Assembly (NCBI GenBank): GCA_001599595.1
Contig: BCHH01000017.1
Location: forward strand, 77,054 to 141,053
DNA: 64,000 bases
DNA from: Beverwykella pulmonaria
Lineage: Eukaryota; Ascomycota; Dothideomycetes; Pleosporales; Melanommataceae
Reading direction: 5' to 3'
Shown: positions 35,997-47,811 of the stretch, piece by piece
Position numbering within the stretch: the stretch's first letter is position 1
How the letters are laid out: every line of letters starts with the position of its first letter
Program-made: the position numbers and the translations under genes
The notes under the pieces: generated by a model
What the model was told of the DNA's origin: nothing
Databases searched by the model: none
What the model saw: the letters and a program-made list of their open reading frames with translations, nothing else

Positions 35997-37419
35997 ATGT
36001 CCCGCCATTCCACCCTCACGGCAGCTCTCTTCGTCGCCTCGGCGCTCGCCCAAGTCCCAGGCCCTCTGACCCCAGAAGTCCACCCTCCCCTCACATCCTA
36101 CAAGTGCACCAAAGCGGATGGCTGCAAGGCCGTCAGTAGCTCCGTCGTCCTCGACGCCAACTACCGTTGGCTCCACAACAAGGATGGGTACACAAACTGC
36201 GTGACTTCGGGTTTTAACAAAGACTTCTGTCCTGATGTTGAGACGTGCGCGAAGACATGTTCGCTCGAGGGCGTCGACTATGCCAGCTACGGTATTCATA
36301 CCAGTGGGGATGCTCTGACACTCAACATCTATAAGACGGACCCCGTGACCAACGTCACCAGTCTGTCCTCGCCGCGTGTGTATCTCCTGGCGGACGATGA
36401 GACGTACGACCACTTCAAGCTGCTCAACCAGGAATTCACTTTCGATGTCGATGTCTCGGCCGTTCCATGCGGTGTTAACGGCGCGCTGTACTTCTCCGAG
36501 ATGAACGACAAGGGAGATAAAAACGACCTGAACACTGCAGGAGCGAAATACGGAACTGGATACTGTGACGCACAATGCCCAAGCCAAAACTTCATCAAGG
36601 GAGTGGTAAGTCACTGATCAATCTCCTACACCATGTAAAGAAACACTGCCTGATTGCGCACAGGCCAACCTTAACGGCACCTACGGCGCCTGCTGCAATG
36701 AAATGGACATCTGGGAAGCAAACCGTGCCGCAACAGCTTACACCCCCCACCCTTGCACAACGAAACAAGTCTTTGCCTGCCAGGGTACCGAATGTGGCAA
36801 TGGCAACGGACAGCGGTACCTTGGAGTCTGCGACAAGGACGGTTGTGACATCAACCCGTACCGCAATGGGAATAAAGCGTACTACGGCGTGGGTAACTAC
36901 ACCGTTGACACGTCTAAGAAACTCACCGTCGTCACGCAATTCCTGACAACTGACAACACTGCCACGGGGGATCTGAAAGAGATCAGGAGGCTGTACGTGC
37001 AAGACGGGCGTGTTATTCAGAACGCGAAAGTGAACATCCCTGGAATTAGTGGCGACTCGATCACGGACAAATACTGCGCCGACCAAAAGAAGGTGCTTGG
37101 CGGCGTGGACGATTTCACAAAGCAGGGCGGCCTGAAGCAGATGGGTGATGCTATTGGCCGGGGTATGGTTCTTGCGCTGTCGATTTGGGATGATGCTGGA
37201 AGTTATATGGGGTGGTTGGATCAGGATCCTTATCCGGCTGATGCGGATCCGAGTAAGCCTGGTGTTGGGAGAGGGCCTTGCCCGACGACGGGTGGGAGAC
37301 CGGCAGATCTGATGAAGCAGTTTCCCAACGCGAAGGTAGTGTTTTCCGCGATCAAGAGTGGAGAGATTGGTAGTACGTTCGTGGAGAAGAAGGCGTTGAG
37401 GTGGGCAAGGCCGCAGTAG
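35997..37419 (+). CDS. Secreted GH7 cellulase, endo-beta-1,4-glucanase type
   Basis: Two exons (35997-36605, 36664-37419) give 454 aa. A signal peptide of about 18 residues ends ASALAQ. The catalytic motif CCNEMDIWEAN places the nucleophile at Glu216, with Asp218 and acid/base Glu221, so retaining cleavage of cellulose chains is expected. The N-terminal half (EVHPPLTSYKCTKADGC, EGVDYASYG, SPRVYLL, FDVDVSAVPCG) resembles GH7 endoglucanases more than cellobiohydrolases. The C-terminal part has a longer loop (DPYPADADPSKPGVGRG) reminiscent of cellobiohydrolases. There is no linker or CBM1. Many Cys residues suit an extracellular disulfide-rich enzyme. Confidence 0.92.
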
Positions 37420-37855
37420 ATTAGGTTGTACACGGGGAGGGAGTTGTAAGTGGGGCAAAGATGGAGCAGCTCTGTATGTAATCCTAGATTCTTTCCGACT
37501 TGATAGATGAGTTGAGAGTATATTTTCACGTGTGATCTATTGTGCAGTTGAGCAATTCGAACAAATGAGGGTTTAAAGAAGTCCAATAAGCCGAACCTCC
37601 GATTCCACCGCTCTCCATAGCAGGGAAAAGTCAATCCTTTTACCCAACTACTGAAGGAAATAACTAGTTTGTCAGCCAAACGAATTCTTCTTGCTCCCTT
37701 TTCCCTTCTTCTTTTGATTATGTATACTTGGGAATCAGGAAAAAGGTTACTCTTAATATCATTTACATGGAGAATCTTGACTCGGACATACGCTCATAGT
37801 CCGTATTTGAGACAGAGTGGAGAATGCCTAGCTATTCCCTCATGCCCAGCGTAAA
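37420..37855. other. Convergent intergenic region
   Basis: This 436 bp lies between the 3' ends of the GH7 gene and the SMP-C2 gene. Nothing is supported beyond probable 3' untranslated sequence. Confidence 0.5.
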
Positions 37856-39465
37856 TCATTGGGCCAGTTGAATTCCACGCACAGAGATGCTAGCTCTCAC
37901 TGAGGCACCGGAACCAACGTTGAAGACGTCTTCCTTAACCATACCAGGAGCGCCAAATACATCCTGGAAGGGCACCTCAACGCTTCCAGACTCGTCTTTC
38001 TTGTTCATCAGCGAGATCTTGAAGCTCGCCTGGTTGGCAATCATATCTGTATTGAAAGGGATTCTGAAAGCCTGGTCGAAAGATGGGTTGAAGATGTCCA
38101 CTCCTGGGGTGTACGTTTTGGCTGCGGTCTGGAACACTTTATCGCCCCATGCCACCTTGACGCTGGGATTTAGCCCTTCGCGCTGTCCTGAGAGACCGAG
38201 GACACTGGCAATCAGAATCGTGATAAGCCCGCAGATCTGGCCCTTGCCTTCGCTATCCTGCGCGGATAAGAGGGAAGCATCAGCGACGAGATTGTAGAAC
38301 TTTGCATGTATCACTAGTTTAGCGTTAGTGTGCTCGCCTTTGTGGGTAAGGTTCAGTTCGTGTGAGCCGCCGTTTAGTAGGACCTCCTTGATGGTAGTGT
38401 AGCCGATGCCAATGTCGTCATCGCCAGCCAGATCGTCGTCCTGGACGTCAACTGAAATACTCTGCTCGTAATCCGTCACTAGGAAGTCATGCGTTTCGTT
38501 CCATACCGGCTCGTGACTGTTCTTCTGGACTGAGGTGCGCCACTCCTCCTCAGCACCGATGTTGACCTTAACATAACAGTCCGGCACATCCTTGATGATC
38601 TTAGCCAGTAGCCTCGAAGCGCCGCTCTTCTTTGGAGCGGTTATGCCAGTTGCCTTCTCGACTGTCAGACGGACAATGCCAAGGTGAGGCTGGTATGTTT
38701 TGAAGTAGTCATTATTAGCGTCGAGTTTGACAAGGAAGCGGTTGGGAAGAACAGCCATGCCCGAAATGATGCCAAGGATGGTGTTCCGGACGGCTTTCTC
38801 GATCAGGAAGCAGTCGGCGATGTTCGCAGCATCAGTGAAGTCGAGCTTGAGGCTGGGTGGGTTGATGAAGGCAACTTGCGCGGCGCCGATCTTTGTGTTA
38901 TGTTAGTGTATGATGCTCAACCAAGTGACGCTAAGAAAGGAGCGGCCCGTACTAGGGGAATGATATTCGTCAGCGGGCAGAGCAATATGCTGAGTCTGCC
39001 CTTCAGGTGAACTCTTTCGATGCCCTTGAAGTAGGGTCCTCTGGTTAGCCGCAGCTCAAGTAACATGTCGAGTGATGGGGAAATTCACGATTTTAGGGAC
39101 ATGGTTCCCATCCAGCTCGATGTCGCACGCGCCCTCCCAGTGAAGATCCATGTCAAGCTTAATACCCTGAGTAGCCGTCTTGTGGACGTCTACATTGGAT
39201 AATTGGATAGGGACATGCCCAAAGTCGAGCTTGACGAAATGCAGGCTGGAGAGGGGACCTGGAAGTGTTGAGGCAAGGATGGGTTCTACAACATTCTTCG
39301 CGATATTGGCACCAGCCACACTTATGTTCGGCCACAATTGCTCAATGATATCATTGAGAAAGCCTGTTGATAATGAGTTACTCAGGGACAATCCTAGGAA
39401 TGAGATATCCAACCTGCTGGTTCGGAGCCTCCAGAGGCAGTCAAGCTGTCGATAAGTGATGCCAT
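37856..39465 (-). CDS. SMP-C2-C2 protein (tricalbin/synaptotagmin-like)
   Basis: Four exons (39465-39414, 39363-39089, 39024-38953, 38890-37856) give 477 aa. The start was chosen because ATG at 39465 splices in phase to SEPAGFLNDIIEQLWPN. The SMP-like lipid-binding region occupies about residues 15-190 (NVDVHKTATQGIKLDMDL, IPLIGAAQVAFINPPS). A first C2 domain lies at about 205-335, with an Asp-rich loop (DVQDDDLAGDDD) likely to bind calcium. A second C2-like domain starts at about 350 and runs to the end. In yeast, tricalbins tether ER to plasma membrane and move lipids. This protein lacks their N-terminal membrane hairpin, so it is probably recruited from the cytosol. Confidence 0.88.
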
Positions 39466-40432
39466 ATTGGATGGTCAAACTAGCTAGGTACTCAGATGGT
39501 AAAGTGCGGCGGGGATGAGCTTTAAATAAACTGTGAGTAGCATTCGTTTTGAGGGATGAGCAAGAAGATATTCCCTGTTTGCCCTGGCTACAGGAGCGGG
39601 GTATTGTTATTATCGCCAAGGTAAACCAGTCCCTCGCCTAATCATTGTTTTTATCGTGACGTCACAACCCACCACGTCACAAAACTTAAAAAGTTAAAAG
39701 CGGCAATGCCCGATATGGATGAGCGAGGGACTATGAAAGGGGAGTCTCCGGACAGAGACCTTGAACCAAGAAGTAATAATTACCATCACCAGCGCAATAC
39801 TTTCAGTATAATTTCTTAACAGCAGTAGTTTAATTAATATACCTTTAAGCTGATATATCAGTAGTGTGATGACAAGCACGGTCTTCACTATCTTAGATGC
39901 GGTGAGGCAATGAAAGGATAAGTCGGCTCTATTGCAACTACACTAATAAGATGGTGAGAGAAACGGTACAGAGGGGGAGCGATTCTATATACAGTGGGGG
40001 TTATGGACCAGACGCAGTGGATAGAGCATGTCCAAAGATCAGGACATGGTGCGGCTGATACACTTCACGCCAATGTGATAGTGTTTGAGCTGAATGTGCG
40101 CTACTACATCTGACTCGTGCTCATGTGACATGTGGTCGAGCTGACGAGCAGCACCGTCACCAAGTAGAGACTTTCCTTAGAGACCAGAGCCCATGATAAT
40201 CTTCCACACATCGAGCAAGGAACCTCTCATCTATGATTTTAGGGCTGGCTCCGTGAGCGGTTTCGAATGAGATATAGTATCCCTAACGGTACCGCAGGTC
40301 AGAACGCCGACCATCCCAAGGGCTTTTCTTGGCGTAAACGAGTAGGATCTGTCTCTCTTCGAATTTCAAATCGCTATCTCGTCTACCAGCATATGCTTTC
40401 ACAGCCTTGACAAGATAGGGCTGGACGAACTC
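39466..40432. other. Intergenic, no supported gene
   Basis: Upstream region of the SMP-C2 gene and AT-rich sequence. No coding frame with features. Confidence 0.5.
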
Positions 40433-40890
40433 TTAAACTACTGACTCTTCGTCGTCATCTGACCAGGACTCTTGTGAGGCGGTATCTAAGGAATCTAGTG
40501 ATCGCATTCCCTGCGCCAGACCAAAATGCGAATTGTCGTTGTCAGTCATGTTCATGTTCCCGGGAAGGGAAAAAGAAGCCAGTCGTTCTTGATGGTATGC
40601 CCTATGGATTTGAAGCCTTCCATCAAATGAGCCGGACTTCTGACAAAAGGGGCATGTATCTCGTTCATCCGCTGTGCTAGCTTCAGCGAAGTCAGCTAAC
40701 TGCCGGGCTTGGGCTGTGGTAAGGCTATCATGAAGATCTAATAGATGTGTCTGGAAAGAGTTTTTTGTTCGTGACACTGCCAAATGCGTCAATGAATTAG
40801 ACGTTCGTGTTATAGCCAAGCAGTGCGATTGGCATAGAGTTTTTCTGGAACAGGACAGTCGCAGTAGGTGCAGACGTAGGGTTGCATGTC
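40433..40890 (-). pseudogene. Broken fungal zinc-finger-type gene (C2H2-like), 5' end missing
   Basis: Translation of 40890 downward gives MQPYVCTYCDCPVPEKLYANRTAWL, then a TAA (40812-40810), HERLIH, a TGA (40791-40789) and RIWQC. After a frame change it resumes as HLLDLHDSL..., ...DTCPFCQKSG and the ...HLE/RLASFSLP-like end, stopping at 40433. The order (Cys-pair module, W..HE...H..W.C, a D-x-H segment, C-x-x-C, then R-L-A-x-F-x-L-P) is that of a domain common in large fungal proteins with C2H2 and ankyrin parts. Both stops are explained by C-to-T change (CAA to TAA, CGA to TGA). The N-terminal bulk of such genes is not present upstream. Confidence 0.7.
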
Positions 40891-42234
40891 TCGTAAAACA
40901 TGAGATCTTATTGTATGTAAACCCTGCTTTCACAATTGAATCAGTGAGACGATGATATTGTTGAAGCCACGTGTAATGACCGACCGTTCGTGACACGCAG
41001 CTAGCTAGAAATTATCGGTGCGTTACACGTCAGGAGTAATTCGACAGGAATTTGATGATCAATTGGCTATGCTACCTCATCCCGTCAACCACACATCCGG
41101 CAAGTAAATTCAAGACGTACACATTTTCCTTTGTCAAAGCTCAAGGTGGCAATTTATATTTTTGCCGTGCGGATCCTATCCTTCCATGAATTCCTAACAG
41201 TATATTAAAATTTGTTCATCAGAGTTTTTATGTTCGACCCTGTCCGGTCGAAACATAGGTTAAAGGCACTAAGCGCAACGACGAGTCCTGACCACAAGCG
41301 ACGGAATGAGGAAAAAGGCCAATGTTGTGAACCCACTTCGAACTGTGAGGTATTTTGTATCAGCCGCCGACATAGGGAGTGGCTTGCATGATATAGGCCA
41401 TAGGAAAGAGAATGATATGAAAAGAAAGAATATGAGGCTCAGTGTTGATAGCCCAAAGACCAGGTTTCGGCTCAAATAACTGAACCATTTGCACTTCTGC
41501 AAGGACAATAAGCACATACACTTGATTCAAGCTCGCTGAATAGCTGCTTCGAACATCCAAAGCTGTTGTCGTTGAATCGGGGTAACTCTTGGCTACCTCC
41601 GTGTCATAGACTTAGTTTGATACAACTTTCTATTGACAGAAAAATTGAAGCCTAGCTCTGCTAATCTATTACCCGACAAAAGGCTTTATAGCTCTGGTTA
41701 TCTTTCTCAGGCATTTGGAAAAGGAGGGGTTTAACTCTGCCATGTCGCATGCAAGGGCGGAGAGCCTCGTACTGTTTGGGTTGAGAATTATTCACGTATC
41801 CAAAGATACTATTGAGGATTGCCTTCGGGGATCCACCATTGAAGTTAGGCTTAGTATTTGCTCGAAGTCCACCTCAGCGGCCCATTTATTTGCATGCACA
41901 TCGTGTTACACGCAGAGTCCTCAGTCATTCATCGAGGGTAAAGTTCCTGATATTTCAACAACGCCACACAGTGGGATCCAATAATACAAAAGCGGGACGG
42001 AAAGCGCCACAACGCCGGTTCAAACACTGTTCTTGCCGAAGAGACGGTTCTCTCCTCATTCTAGGCCATCTTGAGTAGCTTCTAGTAACGCCTCAATCGG
42101 TCATGGTATTGGAATGAAATCTCTTTAAAAAACAATATCGACTGAAATCTTACACGGGAAATTCGGCTGCGGGATACCAGAGACACGGAATGAGCAGCTG
42201 AAACTATGGTAGACTGTATCCAAAACTTTCCCTT
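40891..42234. other. Intergenic, no supported gene
   Basis: About 1.3 kb without a credible gene. Short frames near 41269-42078 show no domain. The missing upstream part of the adjacent pseudogene is not recognisable here. Confidence 0.5.
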
Positions 42235-42939
42235 TCAAGGAAAACTCGAGTCGTCGGGCATGACGAAGCCCTTTGAATCAAAATCCGCCCGAATAAACGC
42301 CGTCAATGCGTCCAACTTCTTTCGTTGAATATGTAGTACCCCGACCTTGATATCTTTCTCTCTCTGGCTCATGTGGCTCATTATCGATGCTGGCTTCGTT
42401 TTGGCTTCGCCACGATCCTCTTCTGCCGGCATCGAGGTATCAGCCGACGAGTCACTTTTTGGAAGCTGATTTGCAGGCTCTGACTCTGAATCCGGAGGGT
42501 CGATTGGGGGATACCTGGGGCCGCCGTGGGCTTCGGCTGTGACCTTGAACAAGCTCTTTCGAGAAGGTGGGACACCACCGACTAATACAAGGAGCAGTGT
42601 TGGCTGGATGGCACGGATGATGATGTTATTGTGCTGGAACTCGATAGTGAGGGTTTCTAGATTCGACAAGGGTTCTTCGGACTCGGATGAAGCATGTTTC
42701 GCCTGGAAATTGGCTTCGTGTTCTTTCCATGCCATGGATATTAGAGCGGCCTGGTCTCGTAGATCCTTGATGTCAACGGGCGTGGAATAGGCCATCAGCG
42801 TGCCGTTTGGCGACATGACACTGTGCACGTGAGTGGATCGCTTGGGAAGATCGAGGCGTGTGACTTACAACATGCGCGGATAGAGCTGGGGGTCGACATT
42901 TTTGGCAAGCAGCTCGCTGAGCTTCAGAGCGTTTAGCAT
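42235..42939 (-). CDS. Roadblock/LC7-like protein, possible Ragulator/EGO-type subunit
   Basis: Two exons (42939-42869 and 42820-42235) give 218 aa. The joined N-terminus MLNALKLSELLAKNVDPQLY leads into VMSPNGTLMAYSTP, a roadblock-fold strand pair, then a helix (DLRDQAALISMAW) and FQHNNIIIRAIQPTLLLVLVGG, the second strand set. The family sits on GTPase-regulating scaffolds; fungal relatives are placed near the EGO/Ragulator complex at the vacuole, which I infer here. An acidic, Ser/Pro-rich insert (about 105-160) is disordered and followed by a helix. The start is the ATG preceding the conserved amphipathic helix; the phase at the 48 bp intron is exact. Confidence 0.8.
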
Positions 42940-43495
42940 CTTGAGACTAGCGGGAGCTATGGTTGGTTAGACTGGTTCTGGGAAGAGGTTGCATGACAGA
43001 TGAATGAAAGAAGATATCGTCTTTGGCGCTGGCATGAGAAACAGAGAGAGAATACTCGGATTGAAACAGAAATCAAGAAATAGTGAGCGACTGGTAACGT
43101 ATGAACCAGTTTGCATACCTTAAGAACCGTGGGGACGATTCACCATAGACGTGGAGTTTGTGCACACGACGTCCTGATCCCGCCAGGTTGGATGGCTGTG
43201 GTAGGGCCAGCGTTGGTAGCAAAGGTTCAAGCGGTTAGCAGGTGTCGGGCATGACTAGAATGCAAAATGGGATTCCACGGCAGGACGAGGCATGCGCAAA
43301 AGTCTTGGGCATGGTGTTGCAGTTCGAGCGGTGGAGTTCAGCCGTTCGAATCTCGAAAAGCTTATCTCCGCCGCCCAGCGCTAGTCTCCGTCCCGGGATA
43401 ATACCGACGAGGGGCACAGCACAGTACGCCATTCACCCACTTCCACCAGCGCGCATCCGCTTCTACTCTTCGCACCCCCCATTGATCAACCGTTG
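42940..43495. other. Divergent intergenic region, roadblock-like and glyoxalase genes
   Basis: 556 bp between two divergently transcribed genes, expected to contain both promoters. No gene or clear element was seen. Confidence 0.5.
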
Positions 43496-44730
43496 ATGCT
43501 CTTCCTGCGCCCGACCCTGCCACACATCAATCGCTTTCCCAGCTCTCTCGCCACACGCGCAATCAGACACAGCAGCAGGACGAACAGCCCAATCAGAAGA
43601 CTAGCCACCATGGCAACCGATCCGACCAAGTACAAGCTCAACCACTCCATGTGCGTCGCGTGGCCGCTCTGCTGAGAAGGTATTGGGCGCTGATGATGCT
43701 CGCAGGATCCGAGTCAAGGACCCCAAGCGCTCAGTCGAGTTCTACGAGTTCCTAGGCCTCAAGCTCATCAACAAGATGCAGAACCCTGATGCCAAGTTCG
43801 ACCTCTACTTCCTCGCATACGACACCCCCCAAGCCGTCTCCCACGGCAACCACTGGTCGGATCGCGAGGGCATCGTCGAGCTCACCCACAATTACGGAAC
43901 TGAGAATGACGAGAACTATAAGATCGCAAACGGGAACACGGATCCCCGAGGCTTTGGCCATCTTTGCATCTCGGTCGACAATATCCAGGCAGCTTGCCAG
44001 CGGATAGAGGATGGCGGCTACAAGTTCCAGAAGAAGCTGACGGACGGCAAGATGCGCCACATTGCCTTTGCTCTGGACCCGGACGGCTACTGGGTCGAGG
44101 TCATCGGCCAGAAGCCGCTGGAGGAGACGGAGAGCATCAAGGAGACAGATACTTCCACGTACCGCTTGGTATGTGCCTGCCATTGCCGCGGCACTGCATA
44201 GCCTCGCTGACACCGACAGAACCACACAATGATCCGCATCAAGGACCCCGAAGTCTCGCTCGCATTCTACAAGGACGTCATGGGAATGGACTTGAAGCGG
44301 ACTTCCGAGAGCAAGAACGGCGGCTTTAATCTCTACTTCCTCGGATATGGTGGCCCGGCCCCAGAAGCTACAGCAGACGGCGTCAGCGCCACAGCCCATC
44401 TCGAAGGCTTGCTCGAGCTGACTTGGAACTACGGTACAGAGAAGGACCCGGACTTCAAGTATCACGACGGAAACGCCGAACCACAGGGCTTTGGCCACAT
44501 CTGCATCTCTGTTGACGACTTGGATGCCGCATGTGCTCGGTTCGAGGAGAAGAAGGTCAATTGGAAGAAGCGGCTCACGGACGGCAGGATGAAGAACATT
44601 GCGTTTGTTCTTGGTGCGTCAACCACGTTGCAACGTTTGCTATTCCTCCCGACTGACAACTACAGATCCTGACGGCTACTGGATCGAAGTCGTCCAGAAC
44701 GAGAAGCTGAAGACGCGAAGCAACTGGTGA
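43496..44730 (+). CDS. Glyoxalase I (lactoylglutathione lyase), two-domain
   Basis: Four exons (43496-43650, 43706-44168, 44220-44613, 44666-44730) give 358 aa. Two VOC/glyoxalase repeats follow each other, beginning NHSMIRVKDPKRSVEFY and NHTMIRIKDPEVSLAFY. Each has an ELTHNYGTE or ELTWNYGTE metal-site segment, GFGHLCISVD or GFGHICISVD, and DPDGYWVEV or DPDGYWIEV. The enzyme converts the methylglyoxal-glutathione adduct to S-lactoylglutathione. The first ATG precedes an Arg/Ser-rich leader of about 38 residues with no acids, like a mitochondrial presequence. A second in-frame ATG at 43610 (MATDPTKY) starts the usual cytosolic form. Two isoforms from one gene are plausible. Confidence 0.94.
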
Positions 44731-45350
44731 GCCAAAAACGGCTGCATACCAAGAAAATGTTGCGTTTGGCAGCGCCCAGCGCCCTCTGCGGTGCGAGTTA
44801 CGACATTCTCGCATGCGAACCACCCTTAGCTGAGTACAACATGTCTGCAAGTATCCCTGTAGCCTACGTACAGAGATTGCTTTTTGAGTGGCAATATTTC
44901 CAGCACGAATACGGCCAAAATGTGCTCAAGTTCTTGTGCGTTTCTACGACTAATTCTTCTTGTTTACACGCCCAGGGTTGCTCTTCCCAACTCCGAGGAG
45001 TGCGTCTTCTCCTGTGCATCTCTCCAGGCTGTTTCTCTCCCACAAATTTGATATTGTTGTACACATGTCTCCAACAAGTGTTTGCGTGAACCGCCGGGGT
45101 GGTTGACAGGTCGGTGGCGTAATACGTGGGGTAGCGGGGTAGTTGCGTCGAGGCTTGAGCCAGTAGCAGCCCTCTCCCGCGGACCTGCAAAGAACAGCTG
45201 ACGCACCAAAATGCAGCGCTCCTGTCCGATAGCGGACCGTCTGATTGTCCGGCGAAGTAACATACAAAGAGTGATGCCCCAGTTTCTCACTCCAGCCCAT
45301 CTTTCCTCCAACGGCAGCTCAGCTCCCGTTCTCACCTCCTCGAATCCAAC
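44731..45350. other. Intergenic, promoter of phosphoglycerate dehydrogenase gene
   Basis: 620 bp between two genes on the same strand. No supported gene; the final CT-rich stretch before 45351 fits a 5' untranslated region. Confidence 0.5.
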
Positions 45351-47212
45351 ATGGCCATCCCAGTGCACACACCGAAGCCCAAGGTCCTGATTCCAGAAAA
45401 GGTCTCTCCAGATGGTCTGGCTCTGCTGCGCGACCAGTTCGAGGTCGATGAAAGGAAAGGGTTGAGTCCGGATGAATTGAAAAGCATCATTGGCGACTAC
45501 GAAGCTCTCATTGTCCGCTCCGAAACCAAGGTGACAGCGGAGATTCTGGCTGCTGCAAAGAAGCTTCAGGTTGTGGCCAGAGCCGGTGTAGGCGTCGACA
45601 ATGTTGATGTCACTGCCGCCACCAAACATGGAATCATCGTTGTGAACTCGCCTTCCGGGAACATCAATGCTGCAGCAGAGCACACCATTGCACGTGAGTT
45701 GCCAAGAATTCGCGTTTGGTTCCCGTTATGCTGACTATATTTGCAGTTATGATGGCTGTGGCCCGCAACATTGGAGACGCTTGCGCGAGCATCAAAGCTG
45801 GAAAGTGGGAGCGAGGTCGTCTAGTAGGCATCGAAGCGAAGGGCAAGACGCTTGCTATCGTGGGATTGGGCAAAGGTATGTCAAAGATGCACAAAGCAAG
45901 CATCGACCAAAGCTAACCATGTACAGTGGGTCTTACTGTCGCGAGGATAGCCAACGGCTTCGGCATGCGTCTGATTGCCTATGACCCCTATGCGAATCCA
46001 ACTCTGGCCAAAGCCGCCTCCGTTACCCTAAAGACCAGTCTTGCTGAAATTCTCAAAGAAGCTGATTTCTTAACGCTCCATACGCCCCTCATCGCTTCAA
46101 CAAGAGGCATGATCGGCGCGGCGGAGCTAGCCACGATGAAGAAGACCTCCGTCATCCTCAACGTCGCGAGAGGTGGAATGATCGACGAGGTGGCTCTTGT
46201 CGAAGCATTGGATGCTGGGACAATAGGGGGAGCTGGCATCGATGTCTTCACCTCAGAACCGCCGCAAGCCGATTCCTCGGCTAGCCGTCTCATTGCACAC
46301 CCCAAGGTTGTCGCCACGCCTCATCTTGGCGCGTCAACAAAAGAAGCGCAGGAGAACGTCTCCATCGACGTGTGCGAACAAGTCGTTGCGATTCTTTCTG
46401 GCGAGCTTCCTCGCTCGGCTGTCAACGCGCCTATCATCCTCCCTGAAGAGTCCCGTACTCTCCAGCCCTTTGTAACCCTTCTTGAGAAGATGGGATCCCT
46501 GTACACGCAGCATTACAACTCTCGGGTCAATCCCCATTCTTTCCGCACCACATTCGACATCACATACGAAGGTGCGCTGGCCAATTTAAACACCACCAAA
46601 CCACTCTTCGCCGCTCTGGTCAAGGGCCTCCTCACGCCCATCACATCCTCTGACGGTTTGAACATCAACATTGTGAACGCCGAGCTGCTCGCAAAAGAAC
46701 GCGGTATTCTTATCAACGAGCAGCACAGCCGCGAAAATGTTGAAGACAAGCCCTATTCCTCGTTCATCACACTGCGAGCCCGCGCCTCCCGCTCTCCGTC
46801 ACACCAACGCACAGACAACTCCGGTTCAGGTTCAACCAATGCGACCCGCACGCCCAAACAGCCCGAAAACGAAGATCAAATCATTCAAGGCTTTGTGTCA
46901 GCCAACAAACCCTTCATCTCGCGGCTCGACCGATTCAAGGGCGAGTTTGTGCCAAGTGGTACGCTCTTAATATGTAGAAACTTTGATTCCTGCGGTAAGA
47001 TTGGATTTGTGGGCAGTATGTTGGGTAAGGCGGGTGTCAATATCAAGTTTATGAACGTGGCGCCGTTACATGAGGAGGACGTAGGTGAAGAGGAGGAGGG
47101 GAGTAGTGAGGCGCTCATGATTTTGGGGGTGGATAGGCCTGTGGGCGAGGACGTGGTGAAGGCACTTTGTACGCCCGAGGGGGTACTCGAGGCGAGTGTT
47201 GTTACCTTGTAG
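45351..47212 (+). CDS. D-3-phosphoglycerate dehydrogenase (serine biosynthesis)
   Basis: Three exons (45351-45693, 45747-45875, 45927-47212) give 585 aa. The enzyme oxidises 3-phosphoglycerate with NAD to start serine synthesis in the cytosol. Visible parts: an N-terminal substrate domain with ARAGVGVDNVD, the NAD Rossmann motif VGLGKVG at about 152-158, catalytic Arg about 239 (NVARGG), Glu about 268 (FTSEPP) and His about 290 (TPHLGAS). An intervening domain and a C-terminal ACT-like segment (FDSCGKIGFVGSMLG) follow. A disordered Ser/Thr-rich insert (about 470-500) separates the last two. The long type with a regulatory tail suggests control by serine, which is an inference from the family. 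Confidence 0.95.
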
Positions 47213-47811
47213 AGAAGCTAGGGTTAGGGTTAGGTGAGGGTGGATTGAGAGATGAACAAAGGCGTTCTTGGAGGAGTCTTTGGGCTAAGCAGTTGCGATA
47301 ATGACTGTTTGAGGCACTCAAATGGACCGGTTATATAGCTTGTCGACCTCAACGTCGGCCAAAATCGACATCGAATATTTTACACTGCATATATGAATAC
47401 TGCTTGACGTTAATCCAGTGGACAACAATATTTGAGGCCTGCACAAGAGAAGTAGAAATACAAGCAAGCATACCCGGTGCAGAGGTAAATTGATTCACTA
47501 GCCTTGCAATACCCCCGTTGTATATGTCCGAGAATATACGCGATATACTCTTAGGGGAAAATTGACCCTTCCAAGGTCCATTTCTGCCTTCGAACCTGAG
47601 CATACAGGGATTTAAAACTGGGCAGTGACCAAGCAACCTGAGCTTGTGGCTGTGCAAGTCTGAGCAGGTCTTGGCAGCCTGAGCACAACCTGCCTTTAGG
47701 CAGAAGGCAAACTACACCGGAGCCTGGGTACTATAAGAAAAGACTATCCATTGGACCTTTTAGACTGAAGTTCTAGTCTTTCTCGTTTCTGCCATAGTCC
47801 AGCCGTACAGC
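47213..47811. other. Intergenic with short telomere-like repeat
   Basis: No gene. Directly after the phosphoglycerate dehydrogenase stop, 47219-47234 reads as about 2.5 units of TTAGGG. The final 100 bases form the HET gene's upstream region. Confidence 0.55.

Noticed and set aside
35850..36614. 254-codon minus-strand open frame over the GH7 gene
   Set aside because: It is antisense to the signal peptide and catalytic-domain exon; the plus strand has a complete recognised enzyme.
43343..43352. GTTCGAATCT, similar to a tRNA B box
   Set aside because: No A box or cloverleaf could be drawn in the 80 bases around it.
44964..45683. 239-codon minus-strand frame
   Set aside because: It overlaps the first exon of phosphoglycerate dehydrogenase in antisense and lacks features.
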